Positions 33,076 to 42,862 of a stretch of 64,000 nucleotides of DNA are shown piece by piece. Source of the DNA: DATGKG01 sp963851325 (GTDB taxonomy: Bacteria; Desulfobacterota; Binatia; Binatales; Binataceae); NCBI GenBank assembly GCA_963851325.1, contig CAWKOR010000002.1, positions 558,001 through 622,000 on the forward strand, given 5' to 3'. The position numbers and the translations under genes were made by a program. The notes below the pieces were generated by a model. The model ran no database searches. It worked only from the letters and a program-made list of their open reading frames with translations, and had not been told where the DNA came from. The number at the start of each line of letters is the position of its first letter. The stretch's first letter is position 1.

Positions 33076-34332
33076 TTACGCATTACTGGAAGCATAGCGT
33101 TGCACCAGATCCACAGTGGGGTGGTCGAGCATCGTTCCCATTTTCGACTTGACCGCCGCAATAACTTCCTCCGCTTCAATCAACTTCAGGCATCGATTGT
33201 CGTTAGGACATACCTGTAGATAGCAGGTATGACATTCAACCCACTTGCGCAGAGCCAGGTTCCGGCTACCGTAAGGATGCCACTTGCCAGGCATATCATG
33301 AGCCGAGAATATTGAGATGCAAGGCGTTCCGACCGCGGCGGCAAGGTGCTGGACTCCCGAGTCATTACACACCAGCAATGCGCATCGGCGCAGGACCTCG
33401 CAAGACTCCTTGATCGAAGTCATGCCACCCAGGTTGATGGTGTCGCTGCCAATCGACTCGGCGACCTCCCGGCATATCGTTTCATCAGCGGTGCCGCCCA
33501 AAACTACCACTCGAAAATTGTTAGCCGCCAGGTAACGTCCTACTGCCACGAAGCGTTCGACAGGCCAGAGACTCAACTTGCGCTTGGCGCCGGGTGCGAT
33601 TGCAACCATGCGACCCAAACGTCGGCCCGAGCCGAGCAAAGAGTCAACCACCTCGCGCTCACGGAGACCCAAGCCGATCGGAAACTCAACCGGACCTCCG
33701 GTGACAATCCCGGCATGACGAACTATGCCGAGGAGTTTGTCCACCTCGGTTTCAAATTTCAGATTTTCCGATTGGGCCTGCACCCAAAGTTTTATGGTGG
33801 TAACGAAACCCCAACCGTAGCCCCACTTGACGCCCGACAGACGCGCTATCAGCAAATTCCTAAGATGATTGAGAGGACCGGCGAGTTCCTGAGGCAGGTC
33901 GATCCACATATCGAAATGCTCGCGACGCATCGAGCGCAGGAACGCGACGCGATTTCGAAATCCGGTAACCTCGCTCTTTAGATATACCCGCACTTCATCG
34001 AACAGCTCGGAGTTGTCAAACAGCTCTCGCGCACCCGGAAATTTTCCCTCGACCGGCGACGTAAGCAGGGTCAGATGCGCGTGCGGGTATGCGGTCCGTA
34101 TCGCGTGCATCGCCGGCAACGCAACTACAGTGTCTCCGATAAATCCAACCCGATAGATGCAAATTCGTTTCGGGTTGGCAGGTTTGCGGCGCGGCCACAA
34201 CACAACTCTCAGCGACCTCAGGAGTGAATTCACCAGGACGTACAGCATCGCAACAAAACGCGCCTGTAGGTAGCGCTTCCTGCTGCGCGTGCTTTGTGGC
34301 GGACGCGGAATCCCGCTGGAGGACTCGATCAC
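33076..34332 (-). CDS. Family 9 (heptosyltransferase-like) glycosyltransferase
   Basis: 418 residues. GT9 features are ICIYRVGFIGDTVVALPAMH at the N-terminal domain and CNDSGVQHLAAAVGTPCISI with PGKWHPYGSRNLAL in the nucleotide-sugar domain. A Cys-rich C-terminal patch (ECHTCYLQVCPNDNRCLKLI) resembles the CxxC-type motif of many bacterial GT9 proteins. The N-terminal 40 residues are basic and hydrophobic, so an internal ATG (MLYVLVNSL) is an alternative start. Transfers a heptose or related sugar in LPS or exopolysaccharide assembly. Confidence 0.85.
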   Translation of the reverse strand: MIESSSGIPRPPQSTRSRKRYLQARFVAMLYVLVNSLLRSLRVVLWPRRKPANPKRICIYRVGFIGDTVVALPAMHAIRTAYPHAHLTLLTSPVEGKFPGARELFDNSELFDEVRVYLKSEVTGFRNRVAFLRSMRREHFDMWIDLPQELAGPLNHLRNLLIARLSGVKWGYGWGFVTTIKLWVQAQSENLKFETEVDKLLGIVRHAGIVTGGPVEFPIGLGLREREVVDSLLGSGRRLGRMVAIAPGAKRKLSLWPVERFVAVGRYLAANNFRVVVLGGTADETICREVAESIGSDTINLGGMTSIKESCEVLRRCALLVCNDSGVQHLAAAVGTPCISIFSAHDMPGKWHPYGSRNLALRKWVECHTCYLQVCPNDNRCLKLIEAEEVIAAVKSKMGTMLDHPTVDLVQRYASSNA

Positions 34333-34346
34333 TCAGAAACACCCGG

Positions 34347-35864
34347 CTAGCTGAAGCTGGTCACCGGCCTCGGTCCTTGCACCAGCAATTCTCGTCGATG
34401 GGCGGTGGATCTCGAAAGCATCTTTATCATCAAATGGAAAATCGTCACACCAACGGCCATGCCTACAATCCCACCTATCACCAAAGATAGATTGCTCTCG
34501 AAGTTCAGCCACAAGCTCAATATATAGATTGCGCTTGTCAAAGCTCCGATCCCCATATCCTTGTGGATAAGCATGTCATGAGTTCCGCGATAGAGCATTC
34601 CAACCAGGAAGCTGCCGATGAATAGTCCCAATGGACCGAAGTTTCCATAGAACTCGACCAATTGAGGGATGTTGATCGCAGTGGTGTAGTCATCAGCGTC
34701 GATGATTGCATACCAGTGGCCGAAGTCGTTGCTCTGAGTTTCATCGGGTTTCTCAGGATAGAGCAGGCGGGGAATCGGCTTGAACAGAAAAGGATAGTAA
34801 GTTCTTCCTTCCCAATATGGAATCTGGTCTGGGGTATACTCTGCCACTTTGACGAAGAGGACCAGCTGAGACAGCCGCTCCATACCCATTGACATTGCTG
34901 ATTGCATACCGAAGGTGTCCACAAACGTCATGCCCAACTGGACCGTCGATGAGAGAGCTTGAAGTTTGTCAGTCGGGTCCTGGTCGCGATTCACTCCCCC
35001 GTGCGTCCATACCTGTCTTCGGAAAGACGCCTTGACCGGTTGAAGGATACTAAATGCCACCAGACCGACGCCCACGAAGGCCCAGGGAATTTTTCGTTTC
35101 ATGGTCGCGTAGGTCATAAGCAGTGCCAGCCCAACAACAATCGCCGGCGCCAAGAACCCGCTAGCCAGACCGATGAGCATGCGAGCCGGGATCAGAACTA
35201 CGTATAGTAAAAGCATCGGAGCGAGGCTCAGCCTTCGCTGGATGTGCAGTAGTACAAGTACGATCATGGTAGGAAAAAACAAATTCGCCACGATCGTCAT
35301 CGGCTGGCGTAATCCAGGCGGTAGATTTTCCCGAAAGGAAATCCAAAGCGCAATTATGCTAATTGGACCGAGTAGGCAAGCGACAATCTGAACCGCCCGA
35401 GCATCTTCCCAGCGCAGATGAAAAGCGGGTAAGCGAGGTGTGATGTATCGCCACCATGGTCCATAGAAACCGAGCATAGTTAGAAGAAAGCCGGCCACCG
35501 ACAAGGCTAGGACCCGGTTGAAGGTGTTTGCGAGAAGCGGCAACGAGGAACTTCCCATGTAGGCACTCGGCATTAGAATGAAGACGCCGAGGCCATAGTT
35601 GAGCGCAAAGAGAATAGCCAGGAGTGGAATGAAGACTACCTCAAGACTGCGACGCCGCATCGAAAACCAGATCGATCCGGCGGCCGCAGCTATCATTAGA
35701 GAAGCGAGCAATCGCTCCATAGCGGTCGGTTCGCCGGGAGCGTAAAGGTTCAATCCCACGAGGAGCACGGCCGGCACTATCCAAAAGAACAATCCCGGCC
35801 TCCGTTGTTCGGCAACGGCTTTCTCCAGGATTGGCGCCCAGTCTTTGGGAAGCCTTCGCATCAA
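34347..35864 (-). CDS. O-antigen-polymerase-like membrane protein (Wzy candidate)
   Basis: 505 residues with ten or more predicted membrane helices and one long periplasmic loop near the C-terminal third (PYWEGRTYYPFLFKPIPRLL), followed by FYGNFGPLGLFIGSFLVGML. This layout is that of O-antigen polymerases, which are poorly conserved in sequence. Position between glycosyltransferase genes and alongside a flippase supports Wzy. It overlaps the next gene upstream by 4 bases. The alternative is another oligosaccharide-processing membrane enzyme. Confidence 0.68.
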   Translation of the reverse strand: MMRRLPKDWAPILEKAVAEQRRPGLFFWIVPAVLLVGLNLYAPGEPTAMERLLASLMIAAAAGSIWFSMRRRSLEVVFIPLLAILFALNYGLGVFILMPSAYMGSSSLPLLANTFNRVLALSVAGFLLTMLGFYGPWWRYITPRLPAFHLRWEDARAVQIVACLLGPISIIALWISFRENLPPGLRQPMTIVANLFFPTMIVLVLLHIQRRLSLAPMLLLYVVLIPARMLIGLASGFLAPAIVVGLALLMTYATMKRKIPWAFVGVGLVAFSILQPVKASFRRQVWTHGGVNRDQDPTDKLQALSSTVQLGMTFVDTFGMQSAMSMGMERLSQLVLFVKVAEYTPDQIPYWEGRTYYPFLFKPIPRLLYPEKPDETQSNDFGHWYAIIDADDYTTAINIPQLVEFYGNFGPLGLFIGSFLVGMLYRGTHDMLIHKDMGIGALTSAIYILSLWLNFESNLSLVIGGIVGMAVGVTIFHLMIKMLSRSTAHRRELLVQGPRPVTSFS

Positions 35865-36932
35865 ATTGCCTGGGACGTTAATGTGGATGCAGTTCTAACT
35901 GCTCGGAGGATAGTCTTGAGGCGATCTCCGTAAGTATTCTTACCTCCGGTGATTCGGCGATACCCGGCTTCCGCGATCCGTTGCCGTTCAGTATCGTGAT
36001 TCAGATAGTACCGAATCTTGTCGACCATTTCCTCGCCCGAGGAAAAATAGCTCGCTTCCTTATCTTCCGCGAGGAATGAGCATTGCGCGTCGGTCTTGTC
36101 GGTTAACATGAATCCACCGCAGGCCGGGATCTCGAAGGTTCGCATCACGTGGTCGTCTCGATTGGCACGTCGGATAAGGTTGAAGACAATTTTTGCTCCT
36201 CCGACCGCCAAGCGGAACTCGCGGCCAAGTGCAAAGCCTCGATAGTATTTTCTAAGAGCTGGGTATCGGTTCCAGAACCCGCCGTAGAGGTGCAGGCGCA
36301 GGTCAGGCATCGCCTTCAGCATAGCGGTTATGTAGGGCAGCCGATCGCGATCGCAGCCACCGATAAAGACGATGTCGGACGAGAATCGCTTTCGTTCCTC
36401 CGTACTCCCCGCACTCTCGGGAAAATGGACTTCCGGTTTGTAACCGAACGGAACGTAGACGGCGTTGCTGCACCCGGCTGCTTTGACGTCATCAATGATG
36501 GCTCTTTTGGTACAGGCATAAACGTCGTAGTCGGGGATTCCTTTCCTAAACATCGAGGTGTTAACCGCAGCATTAAATGGATCGTCAGTGGCATAGTTGA
36601 GTAATCGGGCTCCGGTTTGCTGCTTAATCGCACGAATGGTGATGCCGGGCTTAACAGTACTTCCCACAGGTGACAAAATGATGTCTGGCTTGTACGTTAG
36701 CCGAGGCGGCCTTAGTGAATGTCTCGATTGAGCTTCCAGTAACCAGTGGGCGGCTCCCTGAAAGTCGACGGAACACTTTGTCAAAATAACTCGTGTATCT
36801 AGGCACTGAAAATTGCGCTTCGTCGATCCATTTGTGCTCGAAGTCACAATCTCTCGCGACATACGACAGAGCCTCCGCGAATAGCGGGTTCGATGGATAT
36901 AAGCTACTAGAATCGAGGAGTAGTAAACGCAA
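35861..36932 (-). pseudogene. CgeB-like glycosyltransferase with two close frameshifts
   Basis: The N-terminal part (MRLLLLDSSSLYPSNPLFAE, then YFDKVFRRLSGSRP) is in one frame. A short piece TGYWKLNRDI is in a second frame near 36735, followed there by a stop. The remainder (RPPRLTYKPDIILSPVGS, ARLLNYATDDPFNAAVNTSM, VFIGGCDRDRLPYITAMLKA, TFEIPACGGFMLTDKTDAQC) runs in a third frame to 35861. The product matches CgeB/spore-maturation-type glycosyltransferases. Two lesions within about 60 bases break it unless they are assembly errors. Confidence 0.72.
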
Positions 36933-36986
36933 TGGTAATCTTTCGGTGTCCAGCGTGTTTGGTCTTATCCGTACTCTTGTGAAGTG

Positions 36987-38294
36987 TTACTTCTGCCAGC
37001 CCACCTGCTGTCCAAATCTGGTCAATTGTGCGAGGAGTTCCGACGAAGATGGTACGAGTATTTCCGTGATCGAGTACCCAGTTTCAGACTGTGCAAGGAG
37101 CAGCAAACAAATACATACACTACTGTAACCGAACAGTGACGAGATCGCGGCGCCAACAATTCCAATTCGTTTCAGCAAAACCAATAATGTGGTCACCGTG
37201 ACAATCAGGCCTGCCAATTCAGACCAGAGAATGAACATGGGTTTGTTCAATCCTCTGAAACCCTCCTCCAGCATTTGATTGAGGCCCAATATGACCGTTG
37301 CCGCTACCAAGATTAGGGCGCACGGAATTGACTCCGCGTAGGGAATTCCGAATATCAGCGGCAGAACCCTCGGGGTAACCAACTCGACTGCGATGGCTAA
37401 AACGCACGCGAACGGAATCGCCAGTCTGATTGCTCTGACGAACGCCCGATACTGATCTTCCTTGGAACTAAACGATGCAATGTGTGGAAACAAGACTGCG
37501 GCAACTCCTTGGGACAATGGCAACAGCATCAAGCTCCATGCCACTGCGACCACGTAGAGTCCCAGCAGTCTGGCTGGTAATAGTCCTGCTATCAGCATTT
37601 GATCAAAGCGCAGATTCAGGGTCTGCGGTACTCCGCTTGCTACAGAAGGTATGCCGAACCGCAACATTGGAAGAATCGAATGCCGATCCGGCAGATAGGA
37701 TCCTTTGATGCTAAGCCGCGCCACCCAGAATGTGATTGGCAGTGCAATTGACCCGACGACGACAAGGTTCATTAAGGCGAGGAAATCGGGAGTCGTCCTG
37801 TGGATCTGGACCGCGAAACAGAGAACTGCGATCCAAAGAATCCCGGGTATGAGCCGAATCGCGTTCCAACGAGTAAGATCTTGGAGCGAGCGAAGTGCGC
37901 CATACGGGACTCCGAGCGCCACATACACAATAGCTATCGCAAGATACCAACGAGCGGCGTAGATCACTTCGGGTACCTGAGCGGATAGCAGATATGGCAA
38001 GGCTGCGTAGCTGAGAAGAAGCATTGGAACGCATCCGACAAGGCCTGCAATGATTGCGGAGGAAATGTATTGTCCCCCCCGCGAAGGTTCACGCGAGCAA
38101 AACAAGACGACCGCCTCTGGAAGTCCCAAGGTCGCTATCACGGCGAGAAAGCCAGCCCAGGTTTGAATAGCGGCGAGCTCTCCGCGCCCGGTCGGACCAA
38201 GCAAACGTGCCGCCATTGTGCCGCTAGTGAATCCAAGAATTCCGAGAGCACCGTTTGCGCCGATAGTTATTCCGACTCGTTTTGCAAAGGACAA
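36987..38294 (-). CDS. Oligosaccharide flippase (Wzx-like)
   Basis: 435 residues with about twelve to fourteen hydrophobic segments and the MOP-superfamily start GALGILGFTSGTMAARLLGP, followed by LAAIQTWAGFLAVIATLGLP. These proteins flip undecaprenyl-linked repeat units to the periplasmic face. Neighbouring genes (polymerase, glycosyltransferases, Wzz- and Wza-like proteins) make a Wzx role likely. It starts just after the methyltransferase gene. Confidence 0.85.
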   Translation of the reverse strand: MSFAKRVGITIGANGALGILGFTSGTMAARLLGPTGRGELAAIQTWAGFLAVIATLGLPEAVVLFCSREPSRGGQYISSAIIAGLVGCVPMLLLSYAALPYLLSAQVPEVIYAARWYLAIAIVYVALGVPYGALRSLQDLTRWNAIRLIPGILWIAVLCFAVQIHRTTPDFLALMNLVVVGSIALPITFWVARLSIKGSYLPDRHSILPMLRFGIPSVASGVPQTLNLRFDQMLIAGLLPARLLGLYVVAVAWSLMLLPLSQGVAAVLFPHIASFSSKEDQYRAFVRAIRLAIPFACVLAIAVELVTPRVLPLIFGIPYAESIPCALILVAATVILGLNQMLEEGFRGLNKPMFILWSELAGLIVTVTTLLVLLKRIGIVGAAISSLFGYSSVCICLLLLAQSETGYSITEILVPSSSELLAQLTRFGQQVGWQK

Positions 38295-38295
38295 T

Positions 38296-39057
38296 TTACT
38301 GTTTCCTGGCCTCTAGATACAGATTGCCGGGAATTCTGGTGGGTTCATCGAGATCGACGCGGAGTTCAGGCACTCGGCTCGATAGATGCCCGGATTCTTC
38401 GATGCGGACAAAGCCCTGCCCTTTCAATTCAGATGATAGACTTTCGAAGTCGTCTACGAAGTGATGGAAGTGGTTCTTGAAAATGTCGTTTAAACCTTCT
38501 GCGAGATTGGTCGTTCCGGGAATCGATCTGCGAAACCATTCGATGTCCCTCCGCGAATAGGCATCCGCGAATTGCGCACAGCTGGGTCCGACAATGCGCA
38601 GGACTCCGTCAGGGCTCAACAGGCGCAGCCACTCTCGGATAACCGGGCCGCGGAATTGTTGGCTAAGGTGTTCGAAGACGTGCTCGGTGAAAATGTATCG
38701 GCAGGATCCGTCGCTGAGGGGTAGCGGTTGACGAAGATCGCAGACATAGTCGATGCCTTCACACCACCAGCCATCCACATTGAGCCAACCTGGCAGAATA
38801 CGACGACCGCAACCAAAGTTTAGTTTTACATCACGAAGAGCAGCCAACTCGGCCGCACTCCGGCGCAAGGTTGGTGATATACGAGAGCGCAAACGGACCA
38901 TGGAAAGATGCGCTTCGACTCGAATCTGTTGAACCAACTCCAAGGGGATTGCACTATTCGCGATTCGTGCTTTTAGATTCTGCTTCAATTTCATGACTTT
39001 TCGGCGACTGGGCAGCAAATGACGAACCGCGCCATCACTGCAAGCTTCAGTTACCAT
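38296..39057 (-). CDS. Class I SAM-dependent methyltransferase
   Basis: 253 residues if started at 39057, where it overlaps the sugar-transferase stop by 7 bases; an ATG at 38994 would remove 21 residues. VKLNFGCGRRILPGWLNVDG is the SAM-binding motif I region, and IFTEHVFEHLSQQF plus LLSPDGVLRIVGPSC are the later motifs of small methyltransferases in polysaccharide loci. Probably methylates a sugar or glycan terminus. Confidence 0.83.
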   Translation of the reverse strand: MVTEACSDGAVRHLLPSRRKVMKLKQNLKARIANSAIPLELVQQIRVEAHLSMVRLRSRISPTLRRSAAELAALRDVKLNFGCGRRILPGWLNVDGWWCEGIDYVCDLRQPLPLSDGSCRYIFTEHVFEHLSQQFRGPVIREWLRLLSPDGVLRIVGPSCAQFADAYSRRDIEWFRRSIPGTTNLAEGLNDIFKNHFHHFVDDFESLSSELKGQGFVRIEESGHLSSRVPELRVDLDEPTRIPGNLYLEARKQ

Positions 39058-40530
39058 CCCACGCGTCGCGCAACCTTCAGAAGCGTCTTGCCAAGCAATC
39101 TCAGGTCAAGTCCTAGCGACCACTCGTCGATGTATCGACAATCGAGCTTCACCACATCCTCAAAGTCATGCACCGCGTCGTTGCCGGCTATCTGCCAAAT
39201 CCCCGTGATGCCGGGACGCATACTGAGCCGGCGATGGTGGCGGTTCTCGTAGGACTCAACTTCGTTGCGGGTCGGAGGGCGCGTTCCGACCAGGCTCATG
39301 TCACCCATCAGCACATTCCAGAACTGCGGGAGCTCGTCGAGATGCGAGCGGCGCATGAAATTTCCGCCCGCGATGATTCGCGGATCGTTTTTGATCTTGA
39401 ACAGCGCCCCGTTCATCTGGTTAAGCGCCATCAGCTCGGGAAGCTCGCGCTCCGCATTGGGACGCATCGTGCGAAACTTGTAGAGGGTGAAAAAACGTCC
39501 GTTGCGCCCCATCCGCTCCTGGCGGAACAAGACCGCGCCCGGCGAGACGATTCGTAGCCATGAGGCATAGAAGGGGTAGACCAGGGCGCAGAGGATCACG
39601 CCGAGGATGGAGCCCGCGATGTCCAGCACGCGCTTGACCGCGAGCGCAAGGAAATCCTGGGAGACCGCCTCCAGCGAGACGAGGTACTGTCCGTTTCCAG
39701 CATCTTCGATGTGGTACTTGCCGATCCTTGGCTTGGGCATGACGACCAACTGGCGGAAAATCACGCCGCGATCGGCGCATGCTTCAGCCAATTCGTTCCA
39801 CATCACCGACTGATCCCATGCGGTTACCGCTACCACTTCATCAACCGCATAGCGTCGCAGAACATCCGGCCATAGCTCCGGTTGCTCAGACTGGGCCCGC
39901 AGCGTGGGCAACGAACTACCGTTGAGTTGTCGAATAGAAGTGGCCACCACCGCTCCTCACGGCCGTCCCCTCGAGGGAGGCCGATACTACATCAACAATC
40001 TCCAGATTCCATTCAGGATGATTGCGAACCAGCTCGAGATAGTTTTCGGCGTCGCTCCGACTGCCTACCAGCAGGACTCTGCGCGTGGCGGTGCGGCGCT
40101 GGAATCGCCAACGGTGTCGCATCACAAGAAGCACGGCTAGTTTTTCGACGGTCAGGCCTACGAAGCTCACGATAATGATCAGTGCAAGCAGAGGACGGCT
40201 TACACCATTAAGCCCGCGAAGGATGAAAACCGCATTGAGCATCAGAATCGAAGCGAGGATGTGAGCTTTGAAGCATGCGGCTATAACACCTGACGTCGAG
40301 CGATAGGTGATTGGGTTATAGAGATTGAAGTGCCGGTGGGCGATCAGCCAGGCCGGAAGAACAACTGTAAGTATCCATGCCGAGACTCGCACGCTGGCGA
40401 TCGGAAGCACGGGGTAGCCGAGTCGCCAGAGCTTCAAACGCAGCGAATACGCGACCAGATAGCTGACGAACAGGACCGCGAGGTCGGTGGCGGCGATTAC
40501 TCGACCGAAGAAATTCTGTTGGCGGGTCAC
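39051..40530 (-). pseudogene. Undecaprenyl-phosphate sugar phosphotransferase (priming transferase) with a frameshift
   Basis: The N-terminal half (FFGRVIAATDLAVLFVSYLV, LLVGSRSDAENYLELVRNHP) with four to five membrane helices runs in one frame to about 39950. The C-terminal catalytic half is in another: KRVLDIAGSILGVILCALVY, FRQERMGRNGRFFTLYKFRT, NFMRRSHLDELPQFWNVLMG and DMSLVGTRPP. The join lies in a GGTGGTGG tract near 39940-39952, a slippage-prone spot. Intact, it would start repeat-unit synthesis by loading the first sugar-1-phosphate onto undecaprenyl phosphate. The apparent start is GTG at 40530. As read, the priming step is broken. Confidence 0.8.
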
Positions 40531-40549
40531 TCGGCGTTCACAACTGCGA

Positions 40550-41521
40550 TTAAAGGCCGCCGCGGCTTTGCCGTACCTGAGCCTCGATCCAGCGATAGGT
40601 GCGAGATAGCCCTTCCTCGAGCGAGACTTCGGGTTGCCAGTGGAGAACCTCGCGCAGGCGGGTATTGTCGGAATTGCGACCGCGCACTCCTTGCGGTCCG
40701 TCGATATGCTTCTTGCGAAGCTTGATTCCGGCGACATTGGCAACCAGGTCGGCAAGCTCGTCGATGGTTACCATGCGATCCTGACCGAGATTGAGTGGGT
40801 ACGGGTAGTCGGAATGCATCAGCTTATGAATGCCGGCGACGCAATCGTCGATGTAGCAGAACGATCGGGTCTGTTTGCCATCACCCCAGATTTCGATTTC
40901 TTCATTCCGCGTCAACTTGGCGATAGCTACCTTGCGGCACATCGCCGCGGGGGCTTTCTCGCGTCCGCCCTCCCAGGTACCCAGTGGTCCAAAGATGTTG
41001 TGAAAGCGGACGATACGCGTCTGGAGACCGTAGTCCTCGCGATAATGAGTGCATAGCCGCTCGGTCACCAGCTTCTCCCATCCATAAGCATCCTGCGGCT
41101 GCGCCGGATAGGCGTCTTCTTCTTTCAGAGGTACGACATCCGCGCTGGTCTGCTTGAATTCGGGATAGACGCAAGCCGACGAGGAGTACAGGTATCGCTT
41201 GACGGAATTCTCGCGTGCGGCATCGAGGGTGTGGATATTGATCAAAGAGTTGTTGTGCAGGATTTCGGCATGATGCGCGGAAATGAATCCCATCCCGCCC
41301 ATGTCGGCGGCCAGAGCATATACTTCATCGACGCCTCGGGTGGCGGCGAGGCAGTTGTCCCAGCGCCGAAGATCGAGCAGCAGGAACTCATCAGCATCGG
41401 ATTTCGAATATTCGGGGTTTTTTTGGTCGGCGCCTCGAACCCAGTATCCTTGCTGCTTCAGGAATGTAACCAGATGGTGTCCGATGAAACCACCGGCGCC
41501 AGTGACCAGCACTCTAGTCAT
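40550..41521 (-). CDS. GDP-mannose 3,5-epimerase-like SDR
   Basis: 323 residues of an extended SDR. The NAD motif VLVTGAGGFIGHHLVTFLKQ leads; ALAADMGGMGFISAHHAEIL, SSACVYPEFKQTSADVVPLK, QDAYGWEKLVTERLC (Tyr-x3-Lys), RFHNIFGPLGTWEGGREKAP and GVRGRNSDNTRLREVLHWQP follow the plant GDP-mannose 3,5-epimerase closely. That enzyme converts GDP-D-mannose to GDP-L-galactose and GDP-L-gulose. Here it probably supplies an L-sugar for the polysaccharide. It overlaps the upstream WcaI-like gene by 4 bases. Confidence 0.85.
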   Translation of the reverse strand: MTRVLVTGAGGFIGHHLVTFLKQQGYWVRGADQKNPEYSKSDADEFLLLDLRRWDNCLAATRGVDEVYALAADMGGMGFISAHHAEILHNNSLINIHTLDAARENSVKRYLYSSSACVYPEFKQTSADVVPLKEEDAYPAQPQDAYGWEKLVTERLCTHYREDYGLQTRIVRFHNIFGPLGTWEGGREKAPAAMCRKVAIAKLTRNEEIEIWGDGKQTRSFCYIDDCVAGIHKLMHSDYPYPLNLGQDRMVTIDELADLVANVAGIKLRKKHIDGPQGVRGRNSDNTRLREVLHWQPEVSLEEGLSRTYRWIEAQVRQSRGGL

Positions 41522-42828
41522 GGTCGGCTCTCCTCACGATCTGCAATCAGACGCTCGCTTACCGGAACGGCCTCCAGCGTCAGCGACGATTTTCCCCTGG
41601 CCGCCACCCTCAGCAGATGCGATTCCAGAGCTGAAAGGGTCCGTTGTTTTTCCCAGTAGCGTTCAGCGAACATTCGGCCATTCGCCCCCAGCCTACTGCG
41701 CCGGGCCGGGTCATCTCGCAAAGCCATGATCGCGCTCAGCAAGGCGGCTGGGTCTTCAGGGGCGACCATAATCCCGGCATCAGCTTCCCTCAGCACCCGC
41801 ACTACCTCGCTGCCAGGGCTGGCGGAAGCGACTATCGCGCGGGCGGAAGACATCAGGGTAATGACCTTCGAGGGGAAAACGATGTCCGCCACACTTTTCT
41901 GCTGAGTGATAAGACTGATGTCGCTCGCAGCGAGCAGGTCCAGGAATCGATCATCCGGAAGCAGCGGAACGAATTTGAGATTATCCAGCCTCGCGGAGTT
42001 GGCGCGTTGCTCGAGCTGCTGACGAACGGAGCCATCCCCGACCAGCAGATACCTGATGTTCGAGTCGCCTCTTGAGAGTTCAGCAGCACCGAGAATCACT
42101 TCGAGACCTTGCTTGACTCCCATGTTTCCGGCGTGGACAACGAGTAGCTCATTTCCAAGGCCTAGCGAGCGCCGGAACGCCTCGCCGCCACCGGTCGCCG
42201 GCACCTTAAACAATTCGGATCTAGCCCAATCCGGAAACAACACTACCTTCTCCGGCGCCACCCCCTTGCCGATTATCTTGCTACGCATAGCCTCTGTCAG
42301 AGTCGATACTAACTCGGCCTTGCGGTAGCCCAGGCGCTCAATGGCGTAAAGAAAGCCAGCCAACCTCCCGGAACGCAGCATACCCAGATCCAAGGCGGCG
42401 TCAGGTTGCAGATCCGGAACGTGCTGCACGAAAGGAACCTTCCAAAGTCTGGAAAGCAGGATAGCTGTCAGGCCAAGCGCCAGAGGAGGAGTAGTAACGA
42501 CCAACAAATCGGGGCGAGGTCTTCGGGTCAAAGCATACAGCGCAGAGGAAGCAATGAACGAGGCCTCGTGCAGTATGCGCCGCGCGGCACTCACTTGCGA
42601 TGGTACATACATCCAGGAGCGGAAAATTGTTACTCCGTTGCGCTCTTCGCGGCGTACGAGATGCCTCCGATAAGGTTCGGGAATCTGCCATGCCGGATAG
42701 TAGGGAAATCCGGTGAACACGGTGACCTGATGTCCGCGGCTCGCAAGGTATTCGCAGCGGCCGGTGGTAAATGGAGCAATCCCGGTCTCGTCGGGCCAGA
42801 AGTTTATGCCTAGGAAAACGACGTGCAT
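41518..42828 (-). CDS. WcaI-type glycosyltransferase
   Basis: 436 residues. The start MHVVFLGINFWPDETGIAPF and the segment EYLASRGHQVTVFTGFPYYP are characteristic of colanic-acid WcaI-like GT4 enzymes. The donor domain has VVHAGNMGVKQGLEVILGAA, YLLVGDGSVRQQLEQRANSA and VFPSKVITLMSSARAIVASA. It adds a sugar to the lipid-linked repeat unit at the cytoplasmic membrane. It overlaps the epimerase downstream (ATGA). Confidence 0.9.
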   Translation of the reverse strand: MHVVFLGINFWPDETGIAPFTTGRCEYLASRGHQVTVFTGFPYYPAWQIPEPYRRHLVRREERNGVTIFRSWMYVPSQVSAARRILHEASFIASSALYALTRRPRPDLLVVTTPPLALGLTAILLSRLWKVPFVQHVPDLQPDAALDLGMLRSGRLAGFLYAIERLGYRKAELVSTLTEAMRSKIIGKGVAPEKVVLFPDWARSELFKVPATGGGEAFRRSLGLGNELLVVHAGNMGVKQGLEVILGAAELSRGDSNIRYLLVGDGSVRQQLEQRANSARLDNLKFVPLLPDDRFLDLLAASDISLITQQKSVADIVFPSKVITLMSSARAIVASASPGSEVVRVLREADAGIMVAPEDPAALLSAIMALRDDPARRSRLGANGRMFAERYWEKQRTLSALESHLLRVAARGKSSLTLEAVPVSERLIADREESRP

Positions 42829-42862
42829 GGCTTACCAGCAAATGGAGGGATGGGTACGCCTT

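Noticed and set aside
31807..33219. 470-codon open frame on the plus strand
   Set aside because: It is antisense to a clear GT4 glycosyltransferase; its product is Arg/Glu/Ala/His-rich with no family resemblance. It is a by-product of high GC at third codon positions.
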